Below, piece by piece: positions 26,179 to 35,124 of a stretch of 64,000 nt of DNA (within the stretch, counting starts at the first letter, position 1; each line of letters begins with the position of its first letter). Made by a program: the position numbers and the translations under genes. This stretch comes from Deltaproteobacteria bacterium. GTDB taxonomy: Bacteria; Desulfobacterota; Binatia; UBA1149; JAJCZL01. The notes under the pieces were generated by a model, which saw nothing but the letters and a program-made list of their open reading frames with translations, made no database searches and had not been told where the DNA came from. The stretch is taken from positions 1-64,000 of the forward strand of contig JAJCZL010000037.1 in the NCBI GenBank assembly GCA_029262415.1, given 5' to 3'.

Positions 26179-27084
26179 CTATTCGCCGTCTATGTCGCCG
26201 TCGTCGCTGTCAGCTTCGGCTGTTAACCCGGAACCACCCACCAGCGAGCCGTAGAGGTCACAGCGCCGATCCCTGAACAGACCGAACGAAGCACGGTTGC
26301 GGCGTATCTCGGCGAGGTCGAAACTCGCCATCGCGAAGCCGTGTTCGCCGTCGCCGACTTGGTCAACGATTTCACCGCGGTGGTCGCAAACGAAGGAGTG
26401 TCCGTAGAACGTCTGACCGTTTTCATTACCGACGCGGTTCGCCGCCGCTAACGGTACGACATTGGCAACCGCATGGCCCTGCATCACTCGCTGCCAGGCC
26501 TTCCTGGTATCGAGGTCGGGATCGTCGGGTTCGCTGCCGATGGCGGACGGATAGACGAGCACCTCGGCGCCCTGCAAGACCATCGCGCGCGCGGCTTCGG
26601 GGAACCACTGGTCCCAACAGATCCCCGCACCCACCACACCATGGCAGGTCTCCCATGCACGAAACCCGGTATCGCCCGGACGAAAGTAAAACTTTTCTTC
26701 GTATCCAGGTCCGTCGGGAATGTGCGACTTTCGGTACACCCCCAGCACCGAACCGTCACCGTCCACCATCGCTATGCTGTTGTAATAGGATTGCCCGTCT
26801 CGCTCAAAAAAAGAGACCGGTACGACTAGGCGACGCTGCGCACACAGCTGCTGAAATTTGCCGATGGTCGGGTGGTTTTTCAGCGGCTGCGCGAGATCGA
26901 AGAAGCGCTCGTCCTCGTGTTTGCAGAAGTAGCCTCCCTCAAACAGCTCAGGAACCACCACGACGTTGGCACCGGCGTCGGCGGCCTCACTGACGAGGTA
27001 CATCGTGCGGTCTACATTATCGCGAATATCTTCGGCGAACGCCGTTTGAACGACCGCAACGTTGACCTTTCGTATTTCACTCAT
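26179..27084 (-). CDS. aguB: N-carbamoylputrescine amidase
   Basis: A 301-residue nitrilase-superfamily enzyme that converts N-carbamoylputrescine to putrescine, CO2 and ammonia. The Glu-Lys-Cys triad is visible: Glu in VVVPELFEGGYF, Lys in YRKSHIPDGPGYEEKFYF, Cys in GAGICWDQWFPEAAR. The motif around Lys and DGPGY is characteristic of AguB/CpuB. The C-terminus has an added acidic tail (ADSDDGDIDGE). ATG 27084 overlaps the TGA of the upstream agmatine deiminase gene (ATGA), the standard pairing. Confidence 0.92.
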   Translation of the reverse strand: MSEIRKVNVAVVQTAFAEDIRDNVDRTMYLVSEAADAGANVVVVPELFEGGYFCKHEDERFFDLAQPLKNHPTIGKFQQLCAQRRLVVPVSFFERDGQSYYNSIAMVDGDGSVLGVYRKSHIPDGPGYEEKFYFRPGDTGFRAWETCHGVVGAGICWDQWFPEAARAMVLQGAEVLVYPSAIGSEPDDPDLDTRKAWQRVMQGHAVANVVPLAAANRVGNENGQTFYGHSFVCDHRGEIVDQVGDGEHGFAMASFDLAEIRRNRASFGLFRDRRCDLYGSLVGGSGLTAEADSDDGDIDGE

Positions 27085-28100
27085 GGCTTCGGCTGTTGCT
27101 GTGTAATGCAGTGGAATGCACCACCACCGGTCAGAATCGCCCGTGCCGGAACCCCAACCGTCGGGCGACCGGGGAAACAGGCCTGAACAACATCAACAGC
27201 CTCGTAATCGTAGCGTGTCCCATACACTGGAACCACCACCGAGCCGTTGGCGACATAGAAGTTCGCATAGCTTGCAGGCATCGGGTTTCCGGCCGAATCC
27301 GCGACCAGTCCCGGTGAAGGAAGTTCAACCACTTCGAGCCGATGCCCATCGCAATCGCGCGCGCGGCGCAGGTCTTCGGCGACGGCGGTCAATACCGCGC
27401 GGTTGGGATCGGCGGCATCACGCGCGGTCATGCACACGACCCTGCCCGGAGCGGTGAAGCGGGCCAGTGTGTCAACGTGACCATCGGTGTGATCGTTTGC
27501 AAGACCCCTGTCCAACCATACCACCGTGCGTGCCCCCAGGGACGCCGCAAGCGCTCGTTCGATATCGTGCTCGGAAACACCCGGGTTGCGGTTCGCGTTA
27601 AGCGCGCACTGACGGGTCGTCAAGAACGTGCCCTGCCCGTCGGTATCTAGAGCGCCACCCTCGAGCACTATCCCGGCCCGGTGCGACGACGTCCGAGCGA
27701 GCTTTGCCACCCGCCCGGCGACTTCGCGATCCTCGGGGAACACGTACTTACCGCCCCAACCGTTGAAATCGAACACCACCGCCGCCAGCCCGCCGTCGCC
27801 GAGCCTCACGAACACGGGCCCGGTGTCTCGGAGCCAGATGTCGCCGAACGATCCACGGTAGAAGCTGATCTCGGCGCCCGCAAGCGCGGCAGACGCCTCG
27901 GCTTCACCGCGCTCGTCGCGCACCAGACAGGCAACGCGCTCGCCGGAGATCGCCGCGCACATCGCGGCGAATTCACCGCGGGCGGCGGCAAGATCTTCGC
28001 CCCACAGATCGGCGTGGCTCGGCCAAGCCGTCCATACCGCCTCGTGAGGCTCCCACTCCGCAGGCGTGCGGACTCCGGGTCGGTTACGCTGCTGCGTCAT
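27081..28100 (-). CDS. aguA: Agmatine deiminase
   Basis: A 339-residue peptidylarginine-deiminase-fold enzyme that converts agmatine to N-carbamoylputrescine and ammonia. Motifs: EWEPHEAVWTAWP near the start, DIWLRDTGPVF, FDFNGWGGKY, LEGGALDTDGQGTFLTT, LDRGLANDHTDGHVDTLARF, and the catalytic Cys in GGGAFHCITQQ. I chose ATG 28100 because the protein then begins MTQQRNRPGVRTPAEWEPH and GGCGGA lies a few bases upstream. With aguB it gives the full agmatine-to-putrescine route, so this organism probably makes putrescine via arginine decarboxylation elsewhere in the genome. Confidence 0.93.
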   Translation of the reverse strand: MTQQRNRPGVRTPAEWEPHEAVWTAWPSHADLWGEDLAAARGEFAAMCAAISGERVACLVRDERGEAEASAALAGAEISFYRGSFGDIWLRDTGPVFVRLGDGGLAAVVFDFNGWGGKYVFPEDREVAGRVAKLARTSSHRAGIVLEGGALDTDGQGTFLTTRQCALNANRNPGVSEHDIERALAASLGARTVVWLDRGLANDHTDGHVDTLARFTAPGRVVCMTARDAADPNRAVLTAVAEDLRRARDCDGHRLEVVELPSPGLVADSAGNPMPASYANFYVANGSVVVPVYGTRYDYEAVDVVQACFPGRPTVGVPARAILTGGGAFHCITQQQPKP

Positions 28101-28204
28101 GGTAGTCCGCCAACAATGCGGCAAGCCGCAGCTTTGGACAAGTCGGCATCCTTGTACACGACGGCTGGCAACTATCCACGAACCGTGGCATCTTTCCGGC
28201 CTGT

Positions 28205-28555
28205 ATGGAAAGACCACCAACGAGCATTATCGCCCGCTTCCTTTCGATCGCGCTGGTTGCAGCGGCCCTCGGCGCTGCCCATGCCTATACTCCGCAGGAC
28301 AGCACCGAGATCGGCGCCCTTTACGTGATGACTGTCGAGGGTATGACCTGTGCCGTCAGCTGCGCTCCCACGGTGCAAAAAGCGCTGTCGGCAATTCCCG
28401 GAGTCCGTAGCGCCGTGGTCGACTTCAACCGCACCCAAGCGGTCGTGCGGATGAAACAGGGACAAGCTTTGACCGCCGAGGAATGTGACGCCTCATTCAA
28501 CAACGCGGGTTACTTCGTCAGCGATTTCCGGCTCAAGGGTTCGGACCCAAGCTGA
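28205..28555 (+). CDS. Exported heavy-metal-associated (HMA) domain protein with CxxxC site
   Basis: A 116-residue protein with a signal peptide (residues 1-27, ending AHA) and one HMA-like ferredoxin fold: VMTVEGMTCAVSCAPTVQKA, IPGVRSAVVDFNRTQAVVRM, and [18 protein letters not shown]. The metal site reads Cys49-Ala-Val-Ser-Cys53, so it has three rather than two residues between the Cys. That would alter the geometry of copper or mercury binding. It is probably periplasmic. Its last 46 bases overlap the 3' end of the ampG-like gene on the opposite strand. Confidence 0.8.
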   Translation: MERPPTSIIARFLSIALVAAALGAAHAYTPQDSTEIGALYVMTVEGMTCAVSCAPTVQKALSAIPGVRSAVVDFNRTQAVVRMKQGQALTAEECDASFNNAGYFVSDFRLKGSDPS

Positions 28556-29889
28556 CCCTCGCGCCGGCGCCGTCCCATCCAAGCAAGCAACGCCAGGCCC
28601 GGCAACGCTGCGACCGTGGTGATCACGAAGAACGTTACCCAATCGTAGTTCTCAGCGAGCCAGCCTCCCGAAGTCGCTAGCCACGTGCGCGCAACCGCCA
28701 TAAACGACGTGAGCAGCGCGTACTGCGTCGCGGTGTAGCTGACGTTGCACAGGCTCGACAGGTAGGCGACAAACGCCGCCGTCCCCATCCCGCTCGCGAA
28801 GTTCTCAAAGCCGATGGTTACCGCAAGCATCGCGGTGCTATGACCGACCATCGCCTGAACCGCAAACATGAGGTTCGAAAGCATCTGCAAGATTCCGCAG
28901 ATCCACAGCGACCGGCTCAGCCCAACCGCGTTCATGAGCCCGCCGCCGGCCCCGGCACCGACCAGTGTGGCCGCCAATCCAAAGCTCTTCACCACCGTCG
29001 CGATCTCGGTCTTGGTAAACCCGACCTCGAGCAAAAAGGGATTGGTCATCACGCCGGCAAGCGTGTCGCCGAATTTGTAGAGCATCACGAAAAGCAGGAT
29101 CGTCGCCCATCCCTTACGCTGCATAAAGTCGGCAAACGGACACACCACCGAGCCGTACAGCCACGCGGCGGCGCGACCAAAGGCCCCGGAGAACGCCGGA
29201 CGCGCGGCCAAGAACTCCTCGGCCCTGGCCTCCAGCGCGCGTGACTCCGCCGACGCAACGACTTCGGGTTCACGACCGAAAAGTGTCGCGAGCATACCTA
29301 CCCCGACCAACGCGGCCATGAATGCGTAGACTTCGAACCATCCCCAGAACTCGGCCAGGTACAGAGCGCCGGCGCCGGACACGAGCATTCCGACGCGGTA
29401 GCCGAAGACGACTGCCGCCGCGCCCGCTGCTTGCCGGCGCTCTTCGAGAAGCTCGACGCGGTAGGAGTCGATGACGATATCTTGGCTCGCAGAGCAAAAC
29501 GCCACGATGACTGCGCATAGCGCAGTCATCCATGCATTCTGCGCGGGGCTGGTCATCCCGAGCCCGACCAGGCTCGCGGCAAGAGCGGCCTGTGTCGCCA
29601 GCATCCAGCCGCGCCGCCGGCCCAGCAGCCTTCCCAGCACTGGAAATTGCAGACGGTCAATCAACGGAGCCCAAAGAAACTTCAGCGAGTAGGGCGTAGC
29701 GACTGAGGCGAACAAACCGATGCTGGTCTTGCTGATCCCGGATTCCGCCAGCCAAAAGGTAAGCGTCGAGAACGTCAACGCCAGCGGTAAACCACTGGAG
29801 AATCCGAGCACACCGATACCGAGGATGCGCGGGTCACGATAGACCGAAAGGCCTGCCCGAAGGCCCGACCAGCGGCCGACCGCTACCAC
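28510..29889 (-). CDS. ampG: AmpG-type muropeptide MFS transporter
   Basis: A 459-residue major-facilitator protein with 12 or more hydrophobic segments. The AmpG signatures are [47 protein letters not shown], and [16 protein letters not shown]. AmpG imports anhydro-muropeptides released by cell-wall turnover into the cytoplasm for recycling. The start is GTG 29889, overlapping the stop of the upstream NUDIX gene by seven bases. The C-terminus is antisense to the end of the HMA gene. Confidence 0.88.
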   Translation of the reverse strand: MVAVGRWSGLRAGLSVYRDPRILGIGVLGFSSGLPLALTFSTLTFWLAESGISKTSIGLFASVATPYSLKFLWAPLIDRLQFPVLGRLLGRRRGWMLATQAALAASLVGLGMTSPAQNAWMTALCAVIVAFCSASQDIVIDSYRVELLEERRQAAGAAAVVFGYRVGMLVSGAGALYLAEFWGWFEVYAFMAALVGVGMLATLFGREPEVVASAESRALEARAEEFLAARPAFSGAFGRAAAWLYGSVVCPFADFMQRKGWATILLFVMLYKFGDTLAGVMTNPFLLEVGFTKTEIATVVKSFGLAATLVGAGAGGGLMNAVGLSRSLWICGILQMLSNLMFAVQAMVGHSTAMLAVTIGFENFASGMGTAAFVAYLSSLCNVSYTATQYALLTSFMAVARTWLATSGGWLAENYDWVTFFVITTVAALPGLALLAWMGRRRREGQLGSEPLSRKSLTK

Positions 29890-30422
29890 GCACCAGTCTC
29901 GCCCGGCGGGGCCGCACGTGTGAGCAATATCTCGTCTGACAACGAAGCCCGGTAATCGTTCAGGGCCCAGCGCACACTCGGAAACGCGATCTCATCCCAA
30001 GGAATGTCGTCCCAAACAAACAAACCGACCGCCTCGCTCTCCGGCCCAGCCTCGACGTCGGGAGTAATCAGCCGCGCCCTAAATATCATGTGCACCTGCG
30101 AGGCATGTGTTACGTCATAGGCACCGAGCAGCCCGTCAAACTCAAAACGTGCGCGCGCCTCCTCCCAGGCCTCGCGGGCCGCGCCCTGCTCCATGCTCTC
30201 GCCAACCTCCATAAAGCCCGCCGGAAGCGTCCAGAATCCTTTACGTGGACCGATTGCCCGTTTGCATAGCAAGATGCGACCCTCCCAAGCCGCAACGACA
30301 CCGACGATCATGCGCGGGTTGTGGTAGTCGATGAACCCGCATTGACCACAGACCGAGCGCTCGCGTTCGTCGCCTTCGGGAACCATGGAGGTGAAGTGCT
30401 TCTTGTTACCGGATCCGGCCAT
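29883..30422 (-). CDS. NUDIX hydrolase with N-terminal zinc ribbon
   Basis: A 179-residue NUDIX enzyme. The NUDIX box is [20 protein letters not shown], complete with the REAWEEA core. Upstream, [13 protein letters not shown] is half of a zinc-ribbon like that of NADH pyrophosphatase/ADP-ribose hydrolase relatives. The substrate is probably a nucleoside diphosphate derivative. I chose ATG 30422 as the best start before the ribbon; the frame is open to 30476. It is translationally linked to ampG downstream (seven-base overlap). Confidence 0.85.
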   Translation of the reverse strand: MAGSGNKKHFTSMVPEGDERERSVCGQCGFIDYHNPRMIVGVVAAWEGRILLCKRAIGPRKGFWTLPAGFMEVGESMEQGAAREAWEEARARFEFDGLLGAYDVTHASQVHMIFRARLITPDVEAGPESEAVGLFVWDDIPWDEIAFPSVRWALNDYRASLSDEILLTRAAPPGETGAW

Positions 30423-30562
30423 TGAACCAGTGTGCCGTTGGTCGCGACGGGCCACAACTCGCGCACACCGGCTCAACGGCGCCGGACCACTGGACCCATT
30501 ACGACCAAGTAGCGAGCCGGCGCGCGAGACACTGACACTCGCCGCTGCTAGCTTGCAGAGCT

Positions 30563-30904
30563 ATGGCAGTCCTCAAAGTAGCCAAGTGCGACGCGCTCGG
30601 CGTCGGCGAAACAGTGAAATTCGAATTCACTCAAGACGGTGCAAGACGCGAAGGATTCGTGATCCGTCATGCATCTGGCATATCGGCGTACCGCAACGAG
30701 TGTAGACACATTCCTATGACAATGGACTGGGTCGAGAACCGCTTTCTCTCGCGCGATGGTTGCTACATCCAATGCTCAACGCACGGAGCGCTCTTCGAGA
30801 TCGACACCGGCCTGTGCGTAGCGGGCCCACCAGAAGGTAAAACCCTGCGGTCTTTGGATGTTCGCGAGGAAAACGGCGAGATTCTCGTTACCGTTGAGCG
30901 CTGA
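30563..30904 (+). CDS. Rieske [2Fe-2S] ferredoxin-like protein
   Basis: A 113-residue protein. Both halves of the Rieske cluster site are present: CRH in NECRHIPMTMDW and CSTH in IQCSTHGALFEIDTG, followed by the usual GPPEGKTLRSL. No signal peptide is seen, so this is a soluble cytoplasmic Rieske protein, as in NirD- or BphF-type electron carriers. No partner oxygenase is adjacent. Its last 17 bases overlap the end of the convergent sulfatase-like gene. Confidence 0.9.
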   Translation: MAVLKVAKCDALGVGETVKFEFTQDGARREGFVIRHASGISAYRNECRHIPMTMDWVENRFLSRDGCYIQCSTHGALFEIDTGLCVAGPPEGKTLRSLDVREENGEILVTVER

Positions 30905-33080
30905 ACCCGCGTCCACGCAGCCACGCGGTCAGACGCGAATGCTCCAAGTAGGTGAGTTCGCGCTGCAAAGGCCCGATATCGCTTTGCTCACCCGGGTCGC
31001 GCTGGAGATCAAAGATCGAGAGCGTTCCAGGGCCTGCCGAGTAAACGGTCTTCCAATTGCGATCGCGAAACCCGAACTCGTAGGGCGGATACGGCGAGAA
31101 GAAAAAGACAAAACTCTCCAGTGTTCGCTCAAATACGCTCCGTCCCGTCCACAACGATGAGCCGGGCACCCCGAGCAGCTGGGTGATCGTTGGCGGGAGA
31201 TCCGACAACGACGCGATCCCTTCGATTTGCGATCCACCCAAGGCTACAGGGTTGAACAACGCCAGCGGGACTCGGATGTATCGTTCTTGGAGGCCAACTC
31301 CAGTATCGGCTGTCACGTGCGCTGTCCCGATGACGGCAACAATCGTAGTCTCGGCCAGACCGTTGCGTTCAAGAGCCTCTAAGATCTTTACGACGGCTGC
31401 TTCGGCACCACGCGCGTCCGGACTTCCCAGCGCAATAGTGTGATCGTGAGAGTCCGCGTCCAGACCGAACACCACCACGCCCAAGAACGGCGGCCGTCGG
31501 TTTTCACGCGAAGCCGCTAATTCCGCCTCGATTTGCGACAAGACGCACCCACCCCAAGAAGAATCCGGCTCTGCGCAACCTGCTCGTGCTTGCAGATCGT
31601 TTTTCAGTCCGTGAGCCCGCAGGAAGCGCGTCACAACGTCGTCCGGCGATGCGAACACCGCGCCGGTCACCGATCCTCTGATCAACCAGGTATCGTAGCC
31701 GTGCGCGGAGAGCAGCGCAGGAAGTGATGTCACTCCGTCTCGCGGCCTAGATGTAAACGGAGACGCGTAAGCTAGCGGCGGTTCATGCCCGGTGATGATC
31801 GCATACAGCGACTTATCTGCCGACGGCGCGGGTGCGTAGATGTCAGACACCGTCACAGAGCCGCGGCGGAAGCGCGACAACCGCGACTCGGTTTGCTCCT
31901 GCGTCGTCGCGGCCATCGCCACTTCGAAGAATGCCGGAGGGAGACCCTGGACAACAACAACCAGCGCATTGCGGATTCTCGACTCATGATCGACCGCGCC
32001 AGCATCTTGATTTCCAATGCTCGCATCAACACCGACATGCGCCCGCGTGATGCTCTCGTATTCCTCGCTCGCCCACGTCGGCGGCACGGCATCCAAGAGG
32101 TCGGCGTAAGCAAGCGCTCCACCGGAAGCTCGCAGCGTATGCATCCACGGATTTTCGAGTGCTGAGGCGCGGACATCGACGTCCTCGACCAGGACACCCG
32201 AGACCTGGAGATATCCCGCCACCAAAGCGCACAAGGACACTGTCACCCACACCCGCCAACCCTCGCTGTGAAAAGCTCGCACCAACCGCCGTGTGCCTTC
32301 GAGGAGCAGAACAAATGCCGACAAGAACGCTGCAAGTGAAGCTGCGCTGTGCACCGAGGCGAGACCGGCCACGGTCGGGCCGACGCTTGGCGCCCCTAAC
32401 CCCCGCGCGGCACGCACCCACTGCGCGGACCACGGCGCATCGGTGTGTTCGACACTCAATAGGTTGAGATAGGCGTGCAGGACCAGGCCAAGACACACTC
32501 CCCGAAAACACCAGATCATTGCGCGTCTTAGCGCCGGTAATGCCGCGAACGTGCCACCGATGCCCGCCGCAAGAAGCGACAATACCGCTATCAACGCGAC
32601 GTCCTGGTTAGCGAGCAGAAGAGAGCCCGGCCAGCCGGGCGAGCCCTGAGGAAGCTCGAGTAGCAAGGACGCGCGGATCAAGACGCTCAACACACAGGCG
32701 GTAAAACCGGCACAGACCGCCTCTACCACCGCGCTCTCCGGCCACGCATTGACCAGCCCCCCCGCCCGATTGGCAAGCAGCGTCGCAAACGAGAAGACCA
32801 GGCCGGCGACCAGTACACCCCACGCCGCCGGGGCGCGAATCAGCATGCGCATCGCGCGCGGCGGGCTCTCGGCCAGGCTGAGCAGCGGTGGAGTCTCGGC
32901 GGTCGGCGGTCGGTACGCCTCGGCCGGCGCGTAGGGGATGATGCGGCTGGACACGTCCAGGTCGCGAGCACTCGTTCCGCCGCCCCTCGCCAACGCAGGC
33001 GTAGCGGCAGCCGAAGATACAATCCACGCGCACAGCAACAGCGCGAAGACCCGCAGAATATGTTTAGGCCCCCCCGACAT
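30888..33080 (-). CDS. Membrane sulfatase/alkaline-phosphatase-superfamily protein
   Basis: A 730-residue protein. The N-terminal half has a signal-like segment and about eight transmembrane helices (residues 85-310). The C-terminal half (from about residue 365) is an alkaline-phosphatase-like domain: NALVVVVQGLPPAFFEVA, YAPAPSADKSLYAIITGHEP (the region of the nucleophilic Ser/Thr), LPALLSAHGYDTWLIRGS, FGLDADSHDH, LPPTITQLLGVPGSS, and FDLQRDPGEQSDIGPL. This arrangement is like LtaS/EptA- or OpgB-type envelope enzymes that transfer phospho-groups to lipids or glycans. The canonical metal-ligand pair near the start of the domain is degenerate (VQG instead of the usual D/E), so activity is uncertain. 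The start has GGAAAG seven bases upstream. Confidence 0.75.
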   Translation of the reverse strand: MSGGPKHILRVFALLLCAWIVSSAAATPALARGGGTSARDLDVSSRIIPYAPAEAYRPPTAETPPLLSLAESPPRAMRMLIRAPAAWGVLVAGLVFSFATLLANRAGGLVNAWPESAVVEAVCAGFTACVLSVLIRASLLLELPQGSPGWPGSLLLANQDVALIAVLSLLAAGIGGTFAALPALRRAMIWCFRGVCLGLVLHAYLNLLSVEHTDAPWSAQWVRAARGLGAPSVGPTVAGLASVHSAASLAAFLSAFVLLLEGTRRLVRAFHSEGWRVWVTVSLCALVAGYLQVSGVLVEDVDVRASALENPWMHTLRASGGALAYADLLDAVPPTWASEEYESITRAHVGVDASIGNQDAGAVDHESRIRNALVVVVQGLPPAFFEVAMAATTQEQTESRLSRFRRGSVTVSDIYAPAPSADKSLYAIITGHEPPLAYASPFTSRPRDGVTSLPALLSAHGYDTWLIRGSVTGAVFASPDDVVTRFLRAHGLKNDLQARAGCAEPDSSWGGCVLSQIEAELAASRENRRPPFLGVVVFGLDADSHDHTIALGSPDARGAEAAVVKILEALERNGLAETTIVAVIGTAHVTADTGVGLQERYIRVPLALFNPVALGGSQIEGIASLSDLPPTITQLLGVPGSSLWTGRSVFERTLESFVFFFSPYPPYEFGFRDRNWKTVYSAGPGTLSIFDLQRDPGEQSDIGPLQRELTYLEHSRLTAWLRGRGFSAQR

Positions 33081-33120
33081 AGCGACTTTCCAGCCTAGCG
33101 GGACAAACGGATGAATCCAT

Positions 33121-33150
33121 CGCCGGAGCCTCCGGCGGGCTCCGGCGGGC
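33121..33150. repeat. GC-rich inverted and direct repeat in intergenic region
   Basis: CGCCGGAG-C-CTCCGGCG (33121-33137) is a perfect palindrome around one base. The arm CTCCGGCGGG then repeats directly. It sits between two minus-strand genes, upstream of the sulfatase-like gene's coding start and 40 bases from the ATTCCGCGCGGAAT palindrome. Confidence 0.5.
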
Positions 33151-33176
33151 TACCTTTCGCGAGCTGAAACCGCGCT

Positions 33177-33194
33177 ACATTCCGCGCGGAATGT
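33177..33194. repeat. ATTCCGCGCGGAAT palindrome, copy 3
   Basis: ACATTCCGCGCGGAATGT, a perfect 18-base palindrome, 14 kb from the copies flanking the HNH pseudogene and identical over the shared 18 bases with the copy at 18911-18930. Confidence 0.8.
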
Positions 33195-33263
33195 GGATAA
33201 CTCGGCGCAAAGTACACCGGCGGCACGATGATCGGTCCGCTCAGTCACTTGTGTAGAGCTTCC

Positions 33264-34568
33264 CTAGTACCCGAGCCCGGACCGCGGCGACGTGGGCCGT
33301 GGGGCGTCAGGGCGGGACGCGCCGGAGTCGGGACGCGGAATGTGCGGCCTGTTGGGGTTGAAGCGTTTGTATTCCTCGGCCGTGGAGACGTTACAAACCG
33401 GGTTCGATGCCGCGCATGATCCAGAAGACGCCCCGCAGGTCAGCCGTACCGACTGCCCGACTGCGTAGCGCAGGATCAGCAACGCATCGGTTGCGGTGAT
33501 CGCTGAGCTCGCGTTGACGTCACAGACGCCGGGCATACAGGCTTGGTTGCCGACCGAGGCCTGTAACGCGCCGAACGCATCGGTAGACGCGATCAGACCG
33601 TCGGCGGTGAAGTCACCGCAGGCGGGACCACCCATCGTCAACCATCCTACGTCGATCAGTAGTTGTACCGACCTTTCGATGTCGTGATTGGGCCCCACGT
33701 ACTGGGGCTCCATGATGTCGTCGGGAGAAAGTGCGGTGCTGAAGTGCGAAACGCTTGAACCAGCCTCGAAGAACGCAGGGGCGTACATCTGAACGTGGCA
33801 GCTGGCATGGGTTCCGGATCCGAGATCGCCGGCACTTTTGCTGACAGCCGAGCCCGTCCAATGCAGGGCGTTGACCGCTGTGGCGCCGAGTGCACGCTCA
33901 GTATTGCTCATGACCGGGAACGAAAGCCCATTGCAATGGTTCTCGAGGTTGACCATGTAAGCATCGTCATAGCCGAGCATCTTGCTGCCGAAGAAAGCGT
34001 TCATCGGGGTAGCAAAACCAAGGCCGTGGCCGAGCTCGTGGATCAACACGGAGACGAGATCGATCTCTCCCGGTCCCGCATTGCGATCGAAACCGTAATA
34101 CCACCCGATATCGCAACCGGCGCCACCTACATCGCTGTTGAACTGCGCGAAGATGTCGCCCAGGCCCGAGCCGAGGTCGCTGCCCGCGAGTGCATCCGCC
34201 AAAGCCGAGGGGTACCACGTCTCAGCCCTGCGCGCCGCGGTGAAGTCTCTGAAGAACGTCATCGCTCCAGCCGCGCCAAGCAACACCCCCGCTCCAGGCG
34301 TGCAGCCTAGGCTGTCAAACTGTGCATCGACGATAATCTCAACGCTGCTGTCCAGACGCGCAGCCCAAATATCGGCAGCAAACTGAAAAGCATTCAGCCG
34401 CTGTGCCCCGAGTGTCGCACCGGTGTTCCCGCCGACAGGTGCAACAGGTGTTGCATCGAGGAAGCCTTCACCGGTGGTGTCGTTGTTTACAATGCGGAAC
34501 GTCGCCGCCGACGCGTTGCCTGCGAAGAGTGCCACGGCGACAAAACTGACCAAGAAGAGCTTGCGCAT
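33264..34568 (-). CDS. Secreted zincin-type metallopeptidase with dockerin-like tail (paralogue 1)
   Basis: A 434-residue protein with signal peptide (MRKLFLVSFVAVALF...ASA). ATG 34568 has AGGAG 11 bases upstream. The peptidase domain contains VLIHELGHGLGFATPMN, an extended HExGH-x-x-GF zinc motif, and a later SHFSTALSPDDIMEP segment that may supply the Met-turn. After the domain comes a Cys-bounded double EF-hand module (CGDFTADGLIASTDAFGALQ... CDVNASSAITATDALLILRYAVGQ...C), like type I dockerins. A Pro/Arg-rich tail of about 40 residues follows. It is paralogous to the protein at 35125-36300 along its whole length. Target and localisation are unknown. Confidence 0.82.
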   Translation of the reverse strand: MRKLFLVSFVAVALFAGNASAATFRIVNNDTTGEGFLDATPVAPVGGNTGATLGAQRLNAFQFAADIWAARLDSSVEIIVDAQFDSLGCTPGAGVLLGAAGAMTFFRDFTAARRAETWYPSALADALAGSDLGSGLGDIFAQFNSDVGGAGCDIGWYYGFDRNAGPGEIDLVSVLIHELGHGLGFATPMNAFFGSKMLGYDDAYMVNLENHCNGLSFPVMSNTERALGATAVNALHWTGSAVSKSAGDLGSGTHASCHVQMYAPAFFEAGSSVSHFSTALSPDDIMEPQYVGPNHDIERSVQLLIDVGWLTMGGPACGDFTADGLIASTDAFGALQASVGNQACMPGVCDVNASSAITATDALLILRYAVGQSVRLTCGASSGSCAASNPVCNVSTAEEYKRFNPNRPHIPRPDSGASRPDAPRPTSPRSGLGY

Positions 34569-34571
34569 AAC

Positions 34572-34952
34572 TCAGCGCTCCTCCCCAACTGCGGCCATGC
34601 ATTGGCCGACCGGCTCGCGCGGCACCACCGGCGCGCAACCCGCTTCAACACTGTGCGCGTCGCGGTTCGGACCGACGACCATCATGTGCAAGAAGCCGCC
34701 TTCGGCATGCACACCGATTCCGCCTGTGGGCCCTTCGACCGCAAATTCGGTCACCGCTCCGATAGCCGGACCCAATTCCAAGTAGGCGGGCAAGGGCAGA
34801 TCCTCGCTTCCATCACCACTAAATGGCTCGATCTCGCTGAAACTCCCGCTCTCAGGATCACTGAAGACCACCTGGGCTACCGCGTTGCCGGCGGTCAACG
34901 CCATTACCACTACGGCAATCACGGCGACACGGCAGAATCGAAAATCCTTCAT
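34572..34952 (-). CDS. Small exported protein paired with metallopeptidase 1
   Basis: A 126-residue protein with signal peptide (MKDFRFCRVAVIAVVVMALT...AVA-Q). ATG 34952 has GGAG six bases upstream; ATG 34964 is an equally possible start. The C-terminal half (PTGGIGVHAEGGFLHMMVVG followed by a Cys-containing end) resembles the same region of the protein at 36311-36676. It ends three bases before the metallopeptidase start, so the two genes form an operon. It could be a secretion partner, inhibitor or activator of the peptidase; this is inference. Confidence 0.65.
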   Translation of the reverse strand: MKDFRFCRVAVIAVVVMALTAGNAVAQVVFSDPESGSFSEIEPFSGDGSEDLPLPAYLELGPAIGAVTEFAVEGPTGGIGVHAEGGFLHMMVVGPNRDAHSVEAGCAPVVPREPVGQCMAAVGEER

Positions 34953-35124
34953 TGCGTTCTCCATCACCTCTCCAACCTCGTAATGCGAGGCTCGTCTATT
35001 TTGGCACGTCACGCCTAAACCCGGCCGCGGAAAAGACTGCTACGCGACCCTTCGTGAGCCTGCCCGGTGCAGAAAAACCCGCGGTTTCATCGAGTCCTTG
35101 CGGCCTGCGCAGGCACAAGCCGTG

